From assembly GCF_003259935.1 (NCBI RefSeq), contig NZ_QLMH01000006.1, forward strand, positions 124,001 through 188,000: DNA of 64,000 nucleotides, in the 5' to 3' direction. The DNA is from Paranoxybacillus vitaminiphilus (GTDB lineage Bacteria > Bacillota > Bacilli > Bacillales > Anoxybacillaceae). The notes beneath the pieces are model-generated. The model had not been told where the DNA came from, made no database searches, and saw only the letters and a program-made list of their open reading frames with translations. Positions 1 to 9,406 of the stretch are shown piece after piece (within the stretch, counting starts at the first letter, position 1; every line of letters begins with the position of its first letter). The translations under genes were made by a program, and so were the position numbers.

Positions 1-1
1 T

Positions 2-142
2 TTTATTGGATATGATATCGTTTCCCTTGTAAAACAGCCGCTCCGTACCGTTTTTGTTGCCATCGTTGTATTTCTTTTATGGTATATCGGCAAATTGGTT
101 GAAGCGAGGCTTTCTTTTGCTGAAAAAGAGGAGCGGGGCTGA
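2..142 (+). CDS. C-terminal end of a TVP38/TMEM64-family membrane protein (partial)
   Basis: An open frame runs from the window edge to TGA at 140-142 and encodes the last 46 residues of a protein. It has one hydrophobic stretch (about VFVAIVVFLLWYIGKL) followed by a charged tail, as at the end of a polytopic membrane protein. In B. subtilis a TVP38/TMEM64 gene (yhjE) lies directly upstream of sipV, which is also the next gene here, so the family assignment rests mainly on synteny. The gene ends 11 bp before the sipV start and probably shares its transcript. The N-terminal part is outside the window. Confidence 0.5.
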   Translation, partial: FIGYDIVSLVKQPLRTVFVAIVVFLLWYIGKLVEARLSFAEKEERG

Positions 143-153
143 GGAGCGGTCAT

Positions 154-708
154 ATGAATGAGAAAATAAAGAATGAAGGACTGAAATGGGGAAAATCGAT
201 CTTTATCGGACTGCTTGTCGTCTTTTTTATTCGTTTCTTCTTTGTGACAAATTATGTGGTAGAAGGCGAGTCGATGATGCCGACGTTTCAGGACGGCAAC
301 ATGCTGATTGTGAATAAGCTAAACAATCAAATTGAAGAGCTAAAACGTTTCGATGTCATTATTTTTCATGCGAATAAAAACAAAGACTATATAAAGCGAA
401 TAATCGGGCTGCCAGGGGATACAATCGAATATAAAAATGACGTTTTGTATATAAACAACAAACCAGTAACAGAGCCGTATTTAAAACTTTATAAAAGTAA
501 ACTCATTGATGGAAAATTAACAGGAGATTTTACATTAAAAGAGTTAACGGGGCAAAAAACGGTACCAAAAGGCCATGTTTTTGTCCTTGGTGACAATCGT
601 TTGAGCAGTTTGGATAGCCGTCACTTTGGCTTTGTCAAAATAGAGCAAGTAGTCGGCAAAGTCAATTTACGCTACTGGCCGATGAATGAATTTGGCGTAC
701 AGTTTTAA
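154..708 (+). CDS. sipV: Signal peptidase I (SipV-like)
   Basis: Type I signal peptidase, 184 aa, which removes signal peptides from exported proteins on the outer face of the membrane. One N-terminal transmembrane segment lies at about residues 15-31. The catalytic serine is in GESMMPT (Ser40) and the general-base lysine in YIKRIIGLPGD (Lys81). Family box E, GDNRLSSLDSRHFG, lies near residues 147-160. Length matches the small Bacillus single-span SipV class. The ATG is preceded by GAGGAG at a suitable distance. Synteny (TVP38-sipV-addB) matches B. subtilis and supports the sipV name. A short gap to the upstream membrane-protein gene suggests co-transcription; a terminator follows. Confidence 0.9.
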   Translation: MNEKIKNEGLKWGKSIFIGLLVVFFIRFFFVTNYVVEGESMMPTFQDGNMLIVNKLNNQIEELKRFDVIIFHANKNKDYIKRIIGLPGDTIEYKNDVLYINNKPVTEPYLKLYKSKLIDGKLTGDFTLKELTGQKTVPKGHVFVLGDNRLSSLDSRHFGFVKIEQVVGKVNLRYWPMNEFGVQF

Positions 709-731
709 CATCGTCTTATATACTGTGTTAT

Positions 732-768
732 GAGGACTGACACTTTGCTTGAGGGTCAGTTCTTTTTT
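732..768 (+). terminator. Intrinsic terminator after sipV
   Basis: GAGGACTGAC pairs with GGTCAGTTC (including G-U pairs) across a short loop and is followed by TTTTTT. It separates sipV from the addBA genes. Confidence 0.7.
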
Positions 769-907
769 ATAAGTAAAGCTTAAATAGGCTTTTCTTTTTA
801 TTTACGAACATATGTGCTATAATAAAGGAAAATATTTGTACTTTGGAAATTGTGATGCTTTTGATATGTTTTTATAGTACATAAGACTTTGAATGTAGGT
901 GATATCG

Positions 908-3900
908 ATGTCGCTTCGATTTATTTTAGGAAGGTCAGGGAGCGGAAAGACGACAACATGTTTAAATGAGATTCGCAAACAGCTGGAAGAAAAGCCAAAC
1001 GGCGAGCCGATTATCTATCTTGTTCCTGAGCAAATGACGTTTCAGTCAGAGTATGCGCTTATTAATACACCGGGGCTCGGCGGAATGATTCGCGCTCAAG
1101 TATTTAGTTTTACCCGTTTAGCTTGGCGGGTTCTTCAAGAAACAGGCGGTATGAGCCGATATCATCTCAGCGATGTTGGTGTGCGTATGCTTTTGCGCAA
1201 AATTATTGAACATCATAAGCATGAACTAAAATTATTTGGACGAGCCGCTGATAAAATCGGGTTTCTCGAACAGTTGGAAGAAATGATTGTTGAATGTAAA
1301 CGATATTGTTTAACACCGGAACAGCTTCTCGAAAAACAAGCAGAATTGCGCGATACGAATGCAAAAGCGAAAGTGCTGGCCGATAAACTAAGCGATTTAC
1401 AGCTGATTTATAGCGAACTGGAAAAGCAATTAATGAGCAAATATATTGAATCGGAAGACTATCTGCGCTTGCTTGCCGAAAAAATCCCTCGCTCGCGTTA
1501 TCTTGCCGAAGCGGAGATTTACGTTGACGGGTTTCATCGTTTTACGCCACAAGAATATATGGTGCTTGAACAGTTAATGCTCCATTGCCGAAGAATAACG
1601 GTAGCATTAACAGTCGATGCTCCTTATAATGAAACACTTCCAGACGAACTGCATTTATTTAAAATGACAGGCCAGACGTATCATGATATTCGTGAAATGG
1701 CACTGCTCAATAATGTGCCGATAGAAGGAATCGAGCTTTTCGAACAGAATGTCCGACATAAAGAAAAAGCATTGATTCATTTAGAAAAACATTACGATTC
1801 CAGACCTGTTGTGCCGTTTGCTGAAAAAACAAAGGCAATCCGTATTTACCAAGCAGCTAATCGCCGCGCTGAAGTAGAAGGGATTGCCCGTGAAATTATT
1901 CGCCTTGTGCGCGATGAAGGATACCGATATCGCGATATTGCTATTTTAGTCCGCAATACAAATGATTATCGTGATTTGTTTGCAACGGTTTTTGCTGATT
2001 ACCGTATTGCCTATTTTATGGATCAGAAAGAGCCGATGCTTCATCACCCGCTTGTGGAATTGCTTCGTTCAAGCCTTGAAGTCATTGTTTCCAATTGGCG
2101 CTACGAAGCGGTATTTCGTGCTGTTAAAACCGATTTGCTTTTCCCGGTTGATGCGGATGTCATGAAGTTGCGCGAAGCGATGGACCAGCTCGAAAATTAT
2201 GTGCTTGCTTACGGAATTCAAGGAATAAAATGGACAAGTAATGATCGTTGGACGTATCGCCGTTACCAGGCGTTAGATGGAATTTCGGTTGCGCAAACAA
2301 ATGAAGAGAAAGAATATGAAGAGAAGCTGAACAGCTGGCGTGAAATGATTGTGAAGCCGCTTTTTAAGTTACAAAAACGCCTGCAAAAAGCTGAAAACGG
2401 CCGAGCGATGTGCGAGGCAATCTATTTATATTTAGAAGAGTTAGAGATTCCAAAGAAATTAGAACAACTGCGCAGCGAGGCGGAAGCGGAGGGCAGGCTT
2501 ATAGAAGCGAGACAGCATGATCAAGTATGGAATGCGATTATTGATTTGCTGGATCAGTATGTAGAAATTTTAGGAGATGAACATTTACCGCTTAAACCAT
2601 TTATAAAAATTATCGAAACCGGATTAGACAGCCTGAAGTTTTCTCATGTTCCGCCAGCGATTGACCAAGTATTAATTGCTCCGTTTGACCGTTCCCGTTT
2701 ATTCGGCATAAAATGTGCCTTTGTTGTTGGGGTTAATGAAGGAATCATCCCTGCCAAGCCGGCAGAAGATGGAATTTTAACAGAGAATGAACGGGAAGTT
2801 TTGCAGCAATTCGATTTAAAAGTGGCACCGGGAAGCCGGGAACAATTGTTAAATGAACCGTTTGCCATTTATTTGGCGTTAACAAGCCCGAGCGAGCGGT
2901 TATATATGACGTATCCTTTGGCGAATGAGGAAGGAAAATCGTTAGCTCCTTCGATTTTGATCAAGCGCTTAACCGATTTATTTCCAGCTGTTCAGCAAAA
3001 ACAGTGGGGCAGCGAACCAGTTGAGGCAAATGAAGAGGAACAGTTATCATTTGTGACAAATCCAAAGGCAACGATCGCTTATCTTGTGACACAGCTGCAA
3101 GCATGGAAACGAAATTATCCAATCCATGATTTATGGTGGGATGTATACAATTATTATGCGGAAGATGCAGAATGGAAAAAGATAGGTGGAAAAATTTTAT
3201 CGAGTTTGTTCTATCAAAACGTAGCGAAACCATTAAAAAAAGATATAAGCAAACAACTTTATGGAAAGAAAATACAAGCGAGCGTATCGCGGATGGAGCA
3301 GTTTAAAGCTTGTCCGTTTTCTCATTTTGCCGCGCATGGATTGCGTCTCAAAGAAAGAAAAATGTTCCGTTTGGAAGCGCCCGATATCGGCCAGTTGTTC
3401 CACTCCGCTTTAAAGTATATTTCTGATCGCATCAATGATACGAAGCTTGAATGGAGCCAGTTATCCAAACAGCAGTGTGAACAGCTGTCTTTTGAAGCAG
3501 TCGAGCAACTTGCGCCAAAAATTCAGCAAGAAATTTTATTAAGCTCAAACCGCTATCATTACATGAAGAGAAAGCTGCAAAATATTATTTCACGCACGGC
3601 TGTCATGTTAAGCGAACATGCGAAAGCGAGCGGTTTTGCCCCGGTCGGCCTTGAACTGGAATTCGGCCCTAATGGGGTGCTGCCGCCTGTTAAGTTCCAG
3701 CTTGGTGACGGTACAGTAATGGAATTAGTCGGAAGAATTGACAGAGTGGATAAAGCAGAAAGCTCCAAAGGGATGCTTTTGCGTGTCATTGATTATAAAT
3801 CAAGTACAAAAGCGTTAAATTTAACGGAAGTTTATTACGGAATTGCTTTGCAAATGTTAACGTATTTAGACATTGTCATTACGTATGCTGAACAATTGAT

Positions 3901-4411
3901 TGGCAGTGCTGCCTCTCCGGCGGGAATTTTATATTTTCATATTCATAATCCAATGATTAAAAGTGACAAACTGTTGTTAAATGAAAGCGAAGTCGAGAAA
4001 AAACTTTTTGAGCAATTTAAAATGCGCGGTCTCTTGTTAGAAGACGAAGAGGCGGTACGGCTGATGGACAAGACGATGGAAGAAGGAAAATGGTCGTTAA
4101 TTGTTCCTGCTCAAATTACAAAAAAGGGCGGGTTTCATGCGAAATCATCGATTGTCAGCGAAGACGATTTTCACCGCTTGCGCTTGCACGTCCGCCATTT
4201 ATTCAAGTCAATCGGTCTCGACATTGTAAACGGCATTGTCGATATATCTCCTTATAAGCTGAATGACAAAACACCATGTCAATTTTGTGAGTTTAAGCCG
4301 GTATGTCAATTTGACGATGCTTTTGAAGAGAACGGATATCGTTTGCTAATTCCGCAATCCAAAAATGACATCATTGCTAAAATCGCGGAAGGGGGTAAGG
4401 AGAATGAGTGA
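908..4411 (+). CDS. addB: ATP-dependent helicase/deoxyribonuclease subunit B, AddB
   Basis: Subunit of the AddAB (RexAB) complex that processes double-strand breaks for recombination, the Firmicute counterpart of RecBCD. The ATG at 908 was preferred to an in-frame GTG at 899 because AGGTGAT sits at the right distance and the protein then begins like other AddB proteins (MSLRFILGRSGSGKTT). Length is 1,167 aa. Walker A is at residues 8-15. Four cysteines of the iron-sulfur staple are visible: Cys802 (KACPFSHF) and Cys1124, Cys1127 and Cys1133 (CQFCEFKPVC), flanking a C-terminal RecB-type nuclease domain with GRIDRVD and VIDYKSS. The stop overlaps the addA start by 8 bp, so the subunits are translationally coupled. 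Confidence 0.97.
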   Translation: MSLRFILGRSGSGKTTTCLNEIRKQLEEKPNGEPIIYLVPEQMTFQSEYALINTPGLGGMIRAQVFSFTRLAWRVLQETGGMSRYHLSDVGVRMLLRKIIEHHKHELKLFGRAADKIGFLEQLEEMIVECKRYCLTPEQLLEKQAELRDTNAKAKVLADKLSDLQLIYSELEKQLMSKYIESEDYLRLLAEKIPRSRYLAEAEIYVDGFHRFTPQEYMVLEQLMLHCRRITVALTVDAPYNETLPDELHLFKMTGQTYHDIREMALLNNVPIEGIELFEQNVRHKEKALIHLEKHYDSRPVVPFAEKTKAIRIYQAANRRAEVEGIAREIIRLVRDEGYRYRDIAILVRNTNDYRDLFATVFADYRIAYFMDQKEPMLHHPLVELLRSSLEVIVSNWRYEAVFRAVKTDLLFPVDADVMKLREAMDQLENYVLAYGIQGIKWTSNDRWTYRRYQALDGISVAQTNEEKEYEEKLNSWREMIVKPLFKLQKRLQKAENGRAMCEAIYLYLEELEIPKKLEQLRSEAEAEGRLIEARQHDQVWNAIIDLLDQYVEILGDEHLPLKPFIKIIETGLDSLKFSHVPPAIDQVLIAPFDRSRLFGIKCAFVVGVNEGIIPAKPAEDGILTENEREVLQQFDLKVAPGSREQLLNEPFAIYLALTSPSERLYMTYPLANEEGKSLAPSILIKRLTDLFPAVQQKQWGSEPVEANEEEQLSFVTNPKATIAYLVTQLQAWKRNYPIHDLWWDVYNYYAEDAEWKKIGGKILSSLFYQNVAKPLKKDISKQLYGKKIQASVSRMEQFKACPFSHFAAHGLRLKERKMFRLEAPDIGQLFHSALKYISDRINDTKLEWSQLSKQQCEQLSFEAVEQLAPKIQQEILLSSNRYHYMKRKLQNIISRTAVMLSEHAKASGFAPVGLELEFGPNGVLPPVKFQLGDGTVMELVGRIDRVDKAESSKGMLLRVIDYKSSTKALNLTEVYYGIALQMLTYLDIVITYAEQLIGSAASPAGILYFHIHNPMIKSDKLLLNESEVEKKLFEQFKMRGLLLEDEEAVRLMDKTMEEGKWSLIVPAQITKKGGFHAKSSIVSEDDFHRLRLHVRHLFKSIGLDIVNGIVDISPYKLNDKTPCQFCEFKPVCQFDDAFEENGYRLLIPQSKNDIIAKIAEGGKENE

Positions 4412-7400
4412 TTTGCTTCGACCAAAACCACCAGGAAGTCATTGGACGGATGAACAATGGAAGGCGATTGTTGCCGATGGGCAGGATATTCTTGTCGCTG
4501 CTGCTGCCGGTTCGGGAAAGACAGCTGTATTAGTCGAGCGCATTATTGAAAAAATTGTTGCCAAAGACGATCCCGTAGATGTCGATCGCTTGCTTGTTGT
4601 GACATTTACGAACGCTTCCGCAGCGGAAATGAAAACGCGCATCGGCGAAGCGATTGAAAAGGAGATTGAAAAGCATCCAAGTTCACTTCATTTACGGCGG
4701 CAGTTAAGCTTATTAAACCGCGCCTCCATTTCAACGATTCACTCTTTTTGTCTAGATGTTATACGAAAGTATTATTATTTAATTGATATCGATCCCGTGT
4801 TTCGCATTGCTGATGAAACAGAGGCGGCTTTGCTGAAAGAAGAAGTAATGGAGGAATTGTTTGAGGAACAGTACGGGAAAGAGGGAAATGAAGCATTTTT
4901 TAACGTTGTTGATCGTTACACATCTGATCGGACCGATGAAGATTTACAACAGTTAATTCTTGAACTTTATGAGTTTTCCCGCTCGCATCCTTATCCGTCG
5001 GCTTGGCTGGATCAATTAGTAAACATGTATGACATCAGTGAAGATACAGCTGTTGAACAATTGCCTTATACCGCTTATCTTAGCCGTTATTTGGACATGG
5101 AGTTTCAGGCGGTTAAAGATTTGTTAACAAAAGCATTGGAAATTGCTTATCTTCCCGGCGGCCCTTTGCCGCGTGCGGAAAACTTTCTTGATGATTTACA
5201 GATTGTCGAAAGATTAATAGAGGCAAAAAAGCGTTCATGGCAAGAGCTGTATGAACAAATGCATGCATTTTCTTTTTCAAGAGCAAAAACGTGCCGCGGC
5301 GATGAATATAAAAAAGAATTGCTTGATAAAGCGAGTTCTTTGCGGGAGACAGCGAAGAAAAAGCTCGAGGGGATACGCGACGAATTATTTTCGTTCCGGC
5401 CGCAAACTTGGCTGCGCCACATGAAGGAAATGAAGCCGATTGTTGAGGTTATTGTTCAGCTTGTCAAAGAGTTTGCGGAACGTTTCCGTCAGGCAAAGCT
5501 TGAAAAAGGATTAGTCGACTTTTCTGATTTGGAGCATTATTGCTTACAAATTTTGCGCCATCCTGATTCGACGTCAGACAAGCTGATTCCTTCCGATGCT
5601 GCTCTTGATTACCGCGCCCAATTTGTCGAGGTGCTTGTCGACGAGTATCAAGATGTGAATATGGTGCAAGAATCGATTCTACAGCTTGTTACAAAAGAGC
5701 ATGAACAGACAGGAAATTTGTTCATGGTAGGGGATGTAAAGCAATCCATCTACCGTTTCCGACTTGCCGAACCGTTCTTATTTTTAAGCAAATATAAACG
5801 GTTTACGCCTGATGGCAGGCAAACGGGATTAAAAATCGATTTATCGCGCAATTTCCGCAGCCGTACGGAAGTGCTTGACGGAACAAACTTTATTTTTAAA
5901 CAAATCATGGGGGAAACAGTCGGAGAAATCGCTTATGACGAAGATGCTGAATTAAAATTTGGGGCTAATGATTATCCGGAAAACAAAAATGCTGCAGTCG
6001 AGTTTTTAATGATTAATCGTGCCGATACAGAGAAGGAAATTCAAGCGGAAATAGATGAGTCCAATTTCGATTTAATCGAATTGGAAACCGTACAGCTTGA
6101 GGCTCGGTTAATGGCACAGAAAATTAAACAATTAATCTCTGAGCCGTTTGAGGTTTATGACCGCAAGTTGAAGCGCAGCCGCCGGGTGATGTACCGCGAT
6201 ATTGTGATTTTATTGCGTTCCATGCCATGGGCACCGCAAATTATTGAGGAATTTCGTCAGCAGGGCATTCCCGTCTATGCCGATTTGTCATCGGGATATT
6301 TTGAGGCAACAGAAGTATCGATTATGTTGTCGCTTTTAAAAATTATTGACAACCCGTATCAAGATATTCCGCTCGCTGCTGTGCTGCGCTCGCCGATTGT
6401 TGGCTTAGATGAAAATGAACTGGCGATGATTCGCATTCACAATCGAAAAGGAACATATTATGAAGCGCTCATTTCCTTTTTAAATAAAGTGACAGCGGAT
6501 CCAAAAGAACAAAATCTGCAGCATCGATTGCGCCAATTTTATGACGAGCTGCAACAGTGGCGGACAAAAGCGCGGCAAGGTTCTTTAGCTGATTTAATTT
6601 GGCAGCTGTACAGGGAAACGCATTTTTATGATTTTGTCGGCGGAATGCCGGGCGGAAAGCAGCGGCAAGCCAATTTGCGTGCATTATATGACCGGGCCCG
6701 ACAATATGAAGCGACCTCTTTCCGCGGTTTATTCCGGTTTTTGCGCTTCATTGAACGGATGCAAAACCGCGGTGACGATTTAGGTGCCGCCCGCGCTTTA
6801 GGCGAGCAAGAGGACGTTGTCCGCCTTATGACGATTCATAGCAGTAAAGGTCTTGAGTTTCCTGTTGTATTTGTTGCCGGTCTGGCACGCAGGTTCAATT
6901 TGAAAGATATTAATCGAAGTTATTTGCTGGATAAAGAACTAGGCTTTGCGACGCGATTTGTTGATGCAAAATTGCGGATTAGCTATCCGACGCTTCCACA
7001 GTTAGCAATGAAACGAAAGCTGCGTTTTGATTTACTCGCTGAAGAAATGCGCGTTCTTTATGTAGCGCTAACACGGGCAAAAGAAAAGTTATATTTAATT
7101 GGTACGGTAAAAGACGCAGGAAAGGAAATGGAAAATTGGAAAAACTACTTGACGCATACTGACTGGCTGCTTCCTGATGCAGTTCGCGCTTCGGCAAATT
7201 GTTACTTAGATTGGATCGGCCCTGCTTTAATTCGCCATCGAGATAGCTCAAAGCTGCACGGAGAAAGTGTGGTTACAAGTTTAGAAGAAATTGCGAATCA
7301 CCCTTCGAAATGGCATATAGAAATGATAGAAGCGAAAACATTGCAGCAAACGGATGAAACAACACAGCAGCAAAATGACCAAATCATCAAATCGCTTGAA

Positions 7401-8162
7401 AAAATGCATCCAATTTCTCAGCCAAGCGAATACAAAGAAAAAATTTATTACTATTTGACATGGGAGTATAACGATCAATTACTGACGATGTTGCGAGCGA
7501 AGCAGAGCGTTTCCGAATTAAAACGACAACGGGAAATTTTTGGCGAAAATGCGGATGATGCGTTGCTTCGACCGTTCTCTTCTCCGATTGCGAAACGGCC
7601 GTTATTTATGCAAGAAAAGAAATTAACGGCGGCGGAAAAGGGAACCGCGATGCATATGGTGATGCAGCATGTAGAGCTAACAAAGCCGATTACAGAGGAA
7701 ACGGTTCGTGAGCAAATAGCAAAAATGGTTAATGAGGAGCTGCTTACTTACGAGCAGGCAGAGTCGGTCGACGTTCTCAGTGTTGTTGCTTTCTTTGCCA
7801 CCGATATCGGCAAACGCCTTTTAAAAGCGAAATATATTTATCGCGAAATTCCGTTCAGCTTATCGTTAGCAGCGAGTGAAGTATATCGTCTTGAAGGAAA
7901 ATCGGAACGAGAAAATGTTCTCATCCAAGGTGTTGTCGACTGTATGTTTGAAGATGAAGCTGGTCTTGTGTTGATTGACTTTAAAACGGATGCCATTACA
8001 AACCGTTTTCCAGGCGGATTAGACCAAGCAAAAGCCGTATTGGAAAAACGTTACCGCACGCAAGTGGATTTATATCGCCGGGCGATCGAGCAAATTTGGA
8101 AAAAAGAAGTGAAAGAATGTTATCTTTATTTATTTGACGGTTCTTATTTACTGTCCATGTAA
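4404..8162 (+). CDS. addA: ATP-dependent helicase/nuclease subunit A, AddA
   Basis: UvrD/RecB-like SF1 helicase with a C-terminal nuclease, 1,252 aa, partner of AddB. The start at 4404 follows a strong GGGGGTAAGGAG site; an upstream in-frame ATG at 4365 lies inside addB and has no such site. Helicase motifs: Walker A AAAAGSGKT (residues about 32-40), Walker B-type VDEYQD (Asp413-Glu414), GDVKQSIYRFR, and MTIHSSKGLEFPVVF. The C-terminal RecB nuclease motif is VLIDFKTD near residue 1190, followed by QVDLYRRAIEQ. All expected motifs are intact, so the enzyme should be active. Confidence 0.97.
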   Translation: MSDLLRPKPPGSHWTDEQWKAIVADGQDILVAAAAGSGKTAVLVERIIEKIVAKDDPVDVDRLLVVTFTNASAAEMKTRIGEAIEKEIEKHPSSLHLRRQLSLLNRASISTIHSFCLDVIRKYYYLIDIDPVFRIADETEAALLKEEVMEELFEEQYGKEGNEAFFNVVDRYTSDRTDEDLQQLILELYEFSRSHPYPSAWLDQLVNMYDISEDTAVEQLPYTAYLSRYLDMEFQAVKDLLTKALEIAYLPGGPLPRAENFLDDLQIVERLIEAKKRSWQELYEQMHAFSFSRAKTCRGDEYKKELLDKASSLRETAKKKLEGIRDELFSFRPQTWLRHMKEMKPIVEVIVQLVKEFAERFRQAKLEKGLVDFSDLEHYCLQILRHPDSTSDKLIPSDAALDYRAQFVEVLVDEYQDVNMVQESILQLVTKEHEQTGNLFMVGDVKQSIYRFRLAEPFLFLSKYKRFTPDGRQTGLKIDLSRNFRSRTEVLDGTNFIFKQIMGETVGEIAYDEDAELKFGANDYPENKNAAVEFLMINRADTEKEIQAEIDESNFDLIELETVQLEARLMAQKIKQLISEPFEVYDRKLKRSRRVMYRDIVILLRSMPWAPQIIEEFRQQGIPVYADLSSGYFEATEVSIMLSLLKIIDNPYQDIPLAAVLRSPIVGLDENELAMIRIHNRKGTYYEALISFLNKVTADPKEQNLQHRLRQFYDELQQWRTKARQGSLADLIWQLYRETHFYDFVGGMPGGKQRQANLRALYDRARQYEATSFRGLFRFLRFIERMQNRGDDLGAARALGEQEDVVRLMTIHSSKGLEFPVVFVAGLARRFNLKDINRSYLLDKELGFATRFVDAKLRISYPTLPQLAMKRKLRFDLLAEEMRVLYVALTRAKEKLYLIGTVKDAGKEMENWKNYLTHTDWLLPDAVRASANCYLDWIGPALIRHRDSSKLHGESVVTSLEEIANHPSKWHIEMIEAKTLQQTDETTQQQNDQIIKSLEKMHPISQPSEYKEKIYYYLTWEYNDQLLTMLRAKQSVSELKRQREIFGENADDALLRPFSSPIAKRPLFMQEKKLTAAEKGTAMHMVMQHVELTKPITEETVREQIAKMVNEELLTYEQAESVDVLSVVAFFATDIGKRLLKAKYIYREIPFSLSLAASEVYRLEGKSERENVLIQGVVDCMFEDEAGLVLIDFKTDAITNRFPGGLDQAKAVLEKRYRTQVDLYRRAIEQIWKKEVKECYLYLFDGSYLLSM

Positions 8163-8184
8163 AGGCGTGTTTTTTCACGCCTTT
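8161..8184. terminator. Short hairpin between addA and sbcD
   Basis: AAAGGCGTG and CACGCCTTT form a 9-bp perfect stem around a T-rich loop directly at the addA stop. No uridine run follows, so it may be a weak terminator or an mRNA 3'-end stabiliser rather than a full stop between addA and sbcD. Confidence 0.45.
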
Positions 8185-8230
8185 ACATTTAATTCTAGTA
8201 AATTCATAAACTAGAAAGGAGTCGAGTGGC

Positions 8231-9406
8231 TTGCGTATATTGCATACGGCGGATTGGCATTTAGGGAGAACGCTTGAAGGAAGAAACCGGCTGCCAGAGC
8301 AAGAACAGTTTATTGATGAATTAGTGGAGATTGTTGAAAAGGAAGAAGTCGATGTTGTGCTAATGGCAGGAGATGCGTTTGATTCAGTCAACCCGCCAGC
8401 GTCGGCGGAACAGTTGTTTTATGAAAGTTTGGCGCGGCTTTCCGATAAAGGAAAGAGACCTGTTGTTGTTATTGCCGGCAATCATGATCATCCAGAGCGA
8501 ATTTCTGCTGCTAGAAGCCTCGTTCAAGATTATGGAATCATTCTTCTCGGATTGCCGACTGCAGCCGTACAGCGAATCGATGTGCCAACATGCAATGAAA
8601 CGCTTATGTTAGCAGCTTTGCCATATCCGTCAGAGTCCCGCTTAGCGGAGCTATTATCAGAGAGCAATGAAGAATTGCTTTTACGTGATAAATATGATGA
8701 GCGAATTCGCGGGCTTTTTGAAACAATGAGCACGATGTTTTTGCCAGATACCGTGAATATTGCGATGAGCCATATTTATGTGGCCGGTGGAAGCACTTCC
8801 GATTCGGAACGGCCGATTGAAGTAGGAGGGGCTTACACGGTTGCGGCAACAAGTTTGCCGAAAGCAGCGCAATATGTCGCACTAGGGCATTTGCATCGAC
8901 CGCAAAATGTAAAACGGGCCCATACTCTTGCCCGTTATTCCGGTTCGCCTCTTGCTTACAGTTTTTCTGAAGCGGGATATGCAAAATCGGTAACAATTGT
9001 CGATGTAAAGCCGGGCACAGAAGCGCTTATATCGGAAATTCCGCTTTCCAGCGGGAAGCCCCTAGTAAAATGGAAAGCAACGGAAGGAATTGCTCAAGTG
9101 TATACATGGATCGATGAAGGAAGAGATAAGAATGCCTGGATTGATCTTGAAATTTATGTGAATTCCGCATTGTCGATGGAGGAGATTCAGCGGCTGCGCA
9201 AGCTTCATCCAGGGTTCATTCAGATTCGCCCTGTATTCCCGGAGCAGGAAAAACGTGCGGCACAATGGAAACGAGAACATGTTCCGATTGAAGAAATGTT
9301 TAAACGCTTTTATGAGAAACAGACAGGAGGCGCCCAACCAGAACCGGAGCTTGTTCAACTATTTCTTGAGTTAATTGCGGGGGATGAGGAGGCGGAGGAT
9401 GCATGA
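8231..9406 (+). CDS. sbcD: Exonuclease subunit SbcD (Mre11-type)
   Basis: Calcineurin-like metallo-phosphoesterase, 391 aa, nuclease subunit of SbcCD, which opens DNA hairpins and processes breaks. Start is TTG at 8231, after AAAGGAGTCG. Metal-binding motifs in order: DWHLG near the N terminus, MAGDAFD, AGNHDHPE and GHLHRPQ. The stop overlaps the sbcC ATG in an ATGA arrangement, so the subunits are translationally coupled. Location between addA and sbcC matches B. subtilis. Confidence 0.96.
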   Translation: MRILHTADWHLGRTLEGRNRLPEQEQFIDELVEIVEKEEVDVVLMAGDAFDSVNPPASAEQLFYESLARLSDKGKRPVVVIAGNHDHPERISAARSLVQDYGIILLGLPTAAVQRIDVPTCNETLMLAALPYPSESRLAELLSESNEELLLRDKYDERIRGLFETMSTMFLPDTVNIAMSHIYVAGGSTSDSERPIEVGGAYTVAATSLPKAAQYVALGHLHRPQNVKRAHTLARYSGSPLAYSFSEAGYAKSVTIVDVKPGTEALISEIPLSSGKPLVKWKATEGIAQVYTWIDEGRDKNAWIDLEIYVNSALSMEEIQRLRKLHPGFIQIRPVFPEQEKRAAQWKREHVPIEEMFKRFYEKQTGGAQPEPELVQLFLELIAGDEEAEDA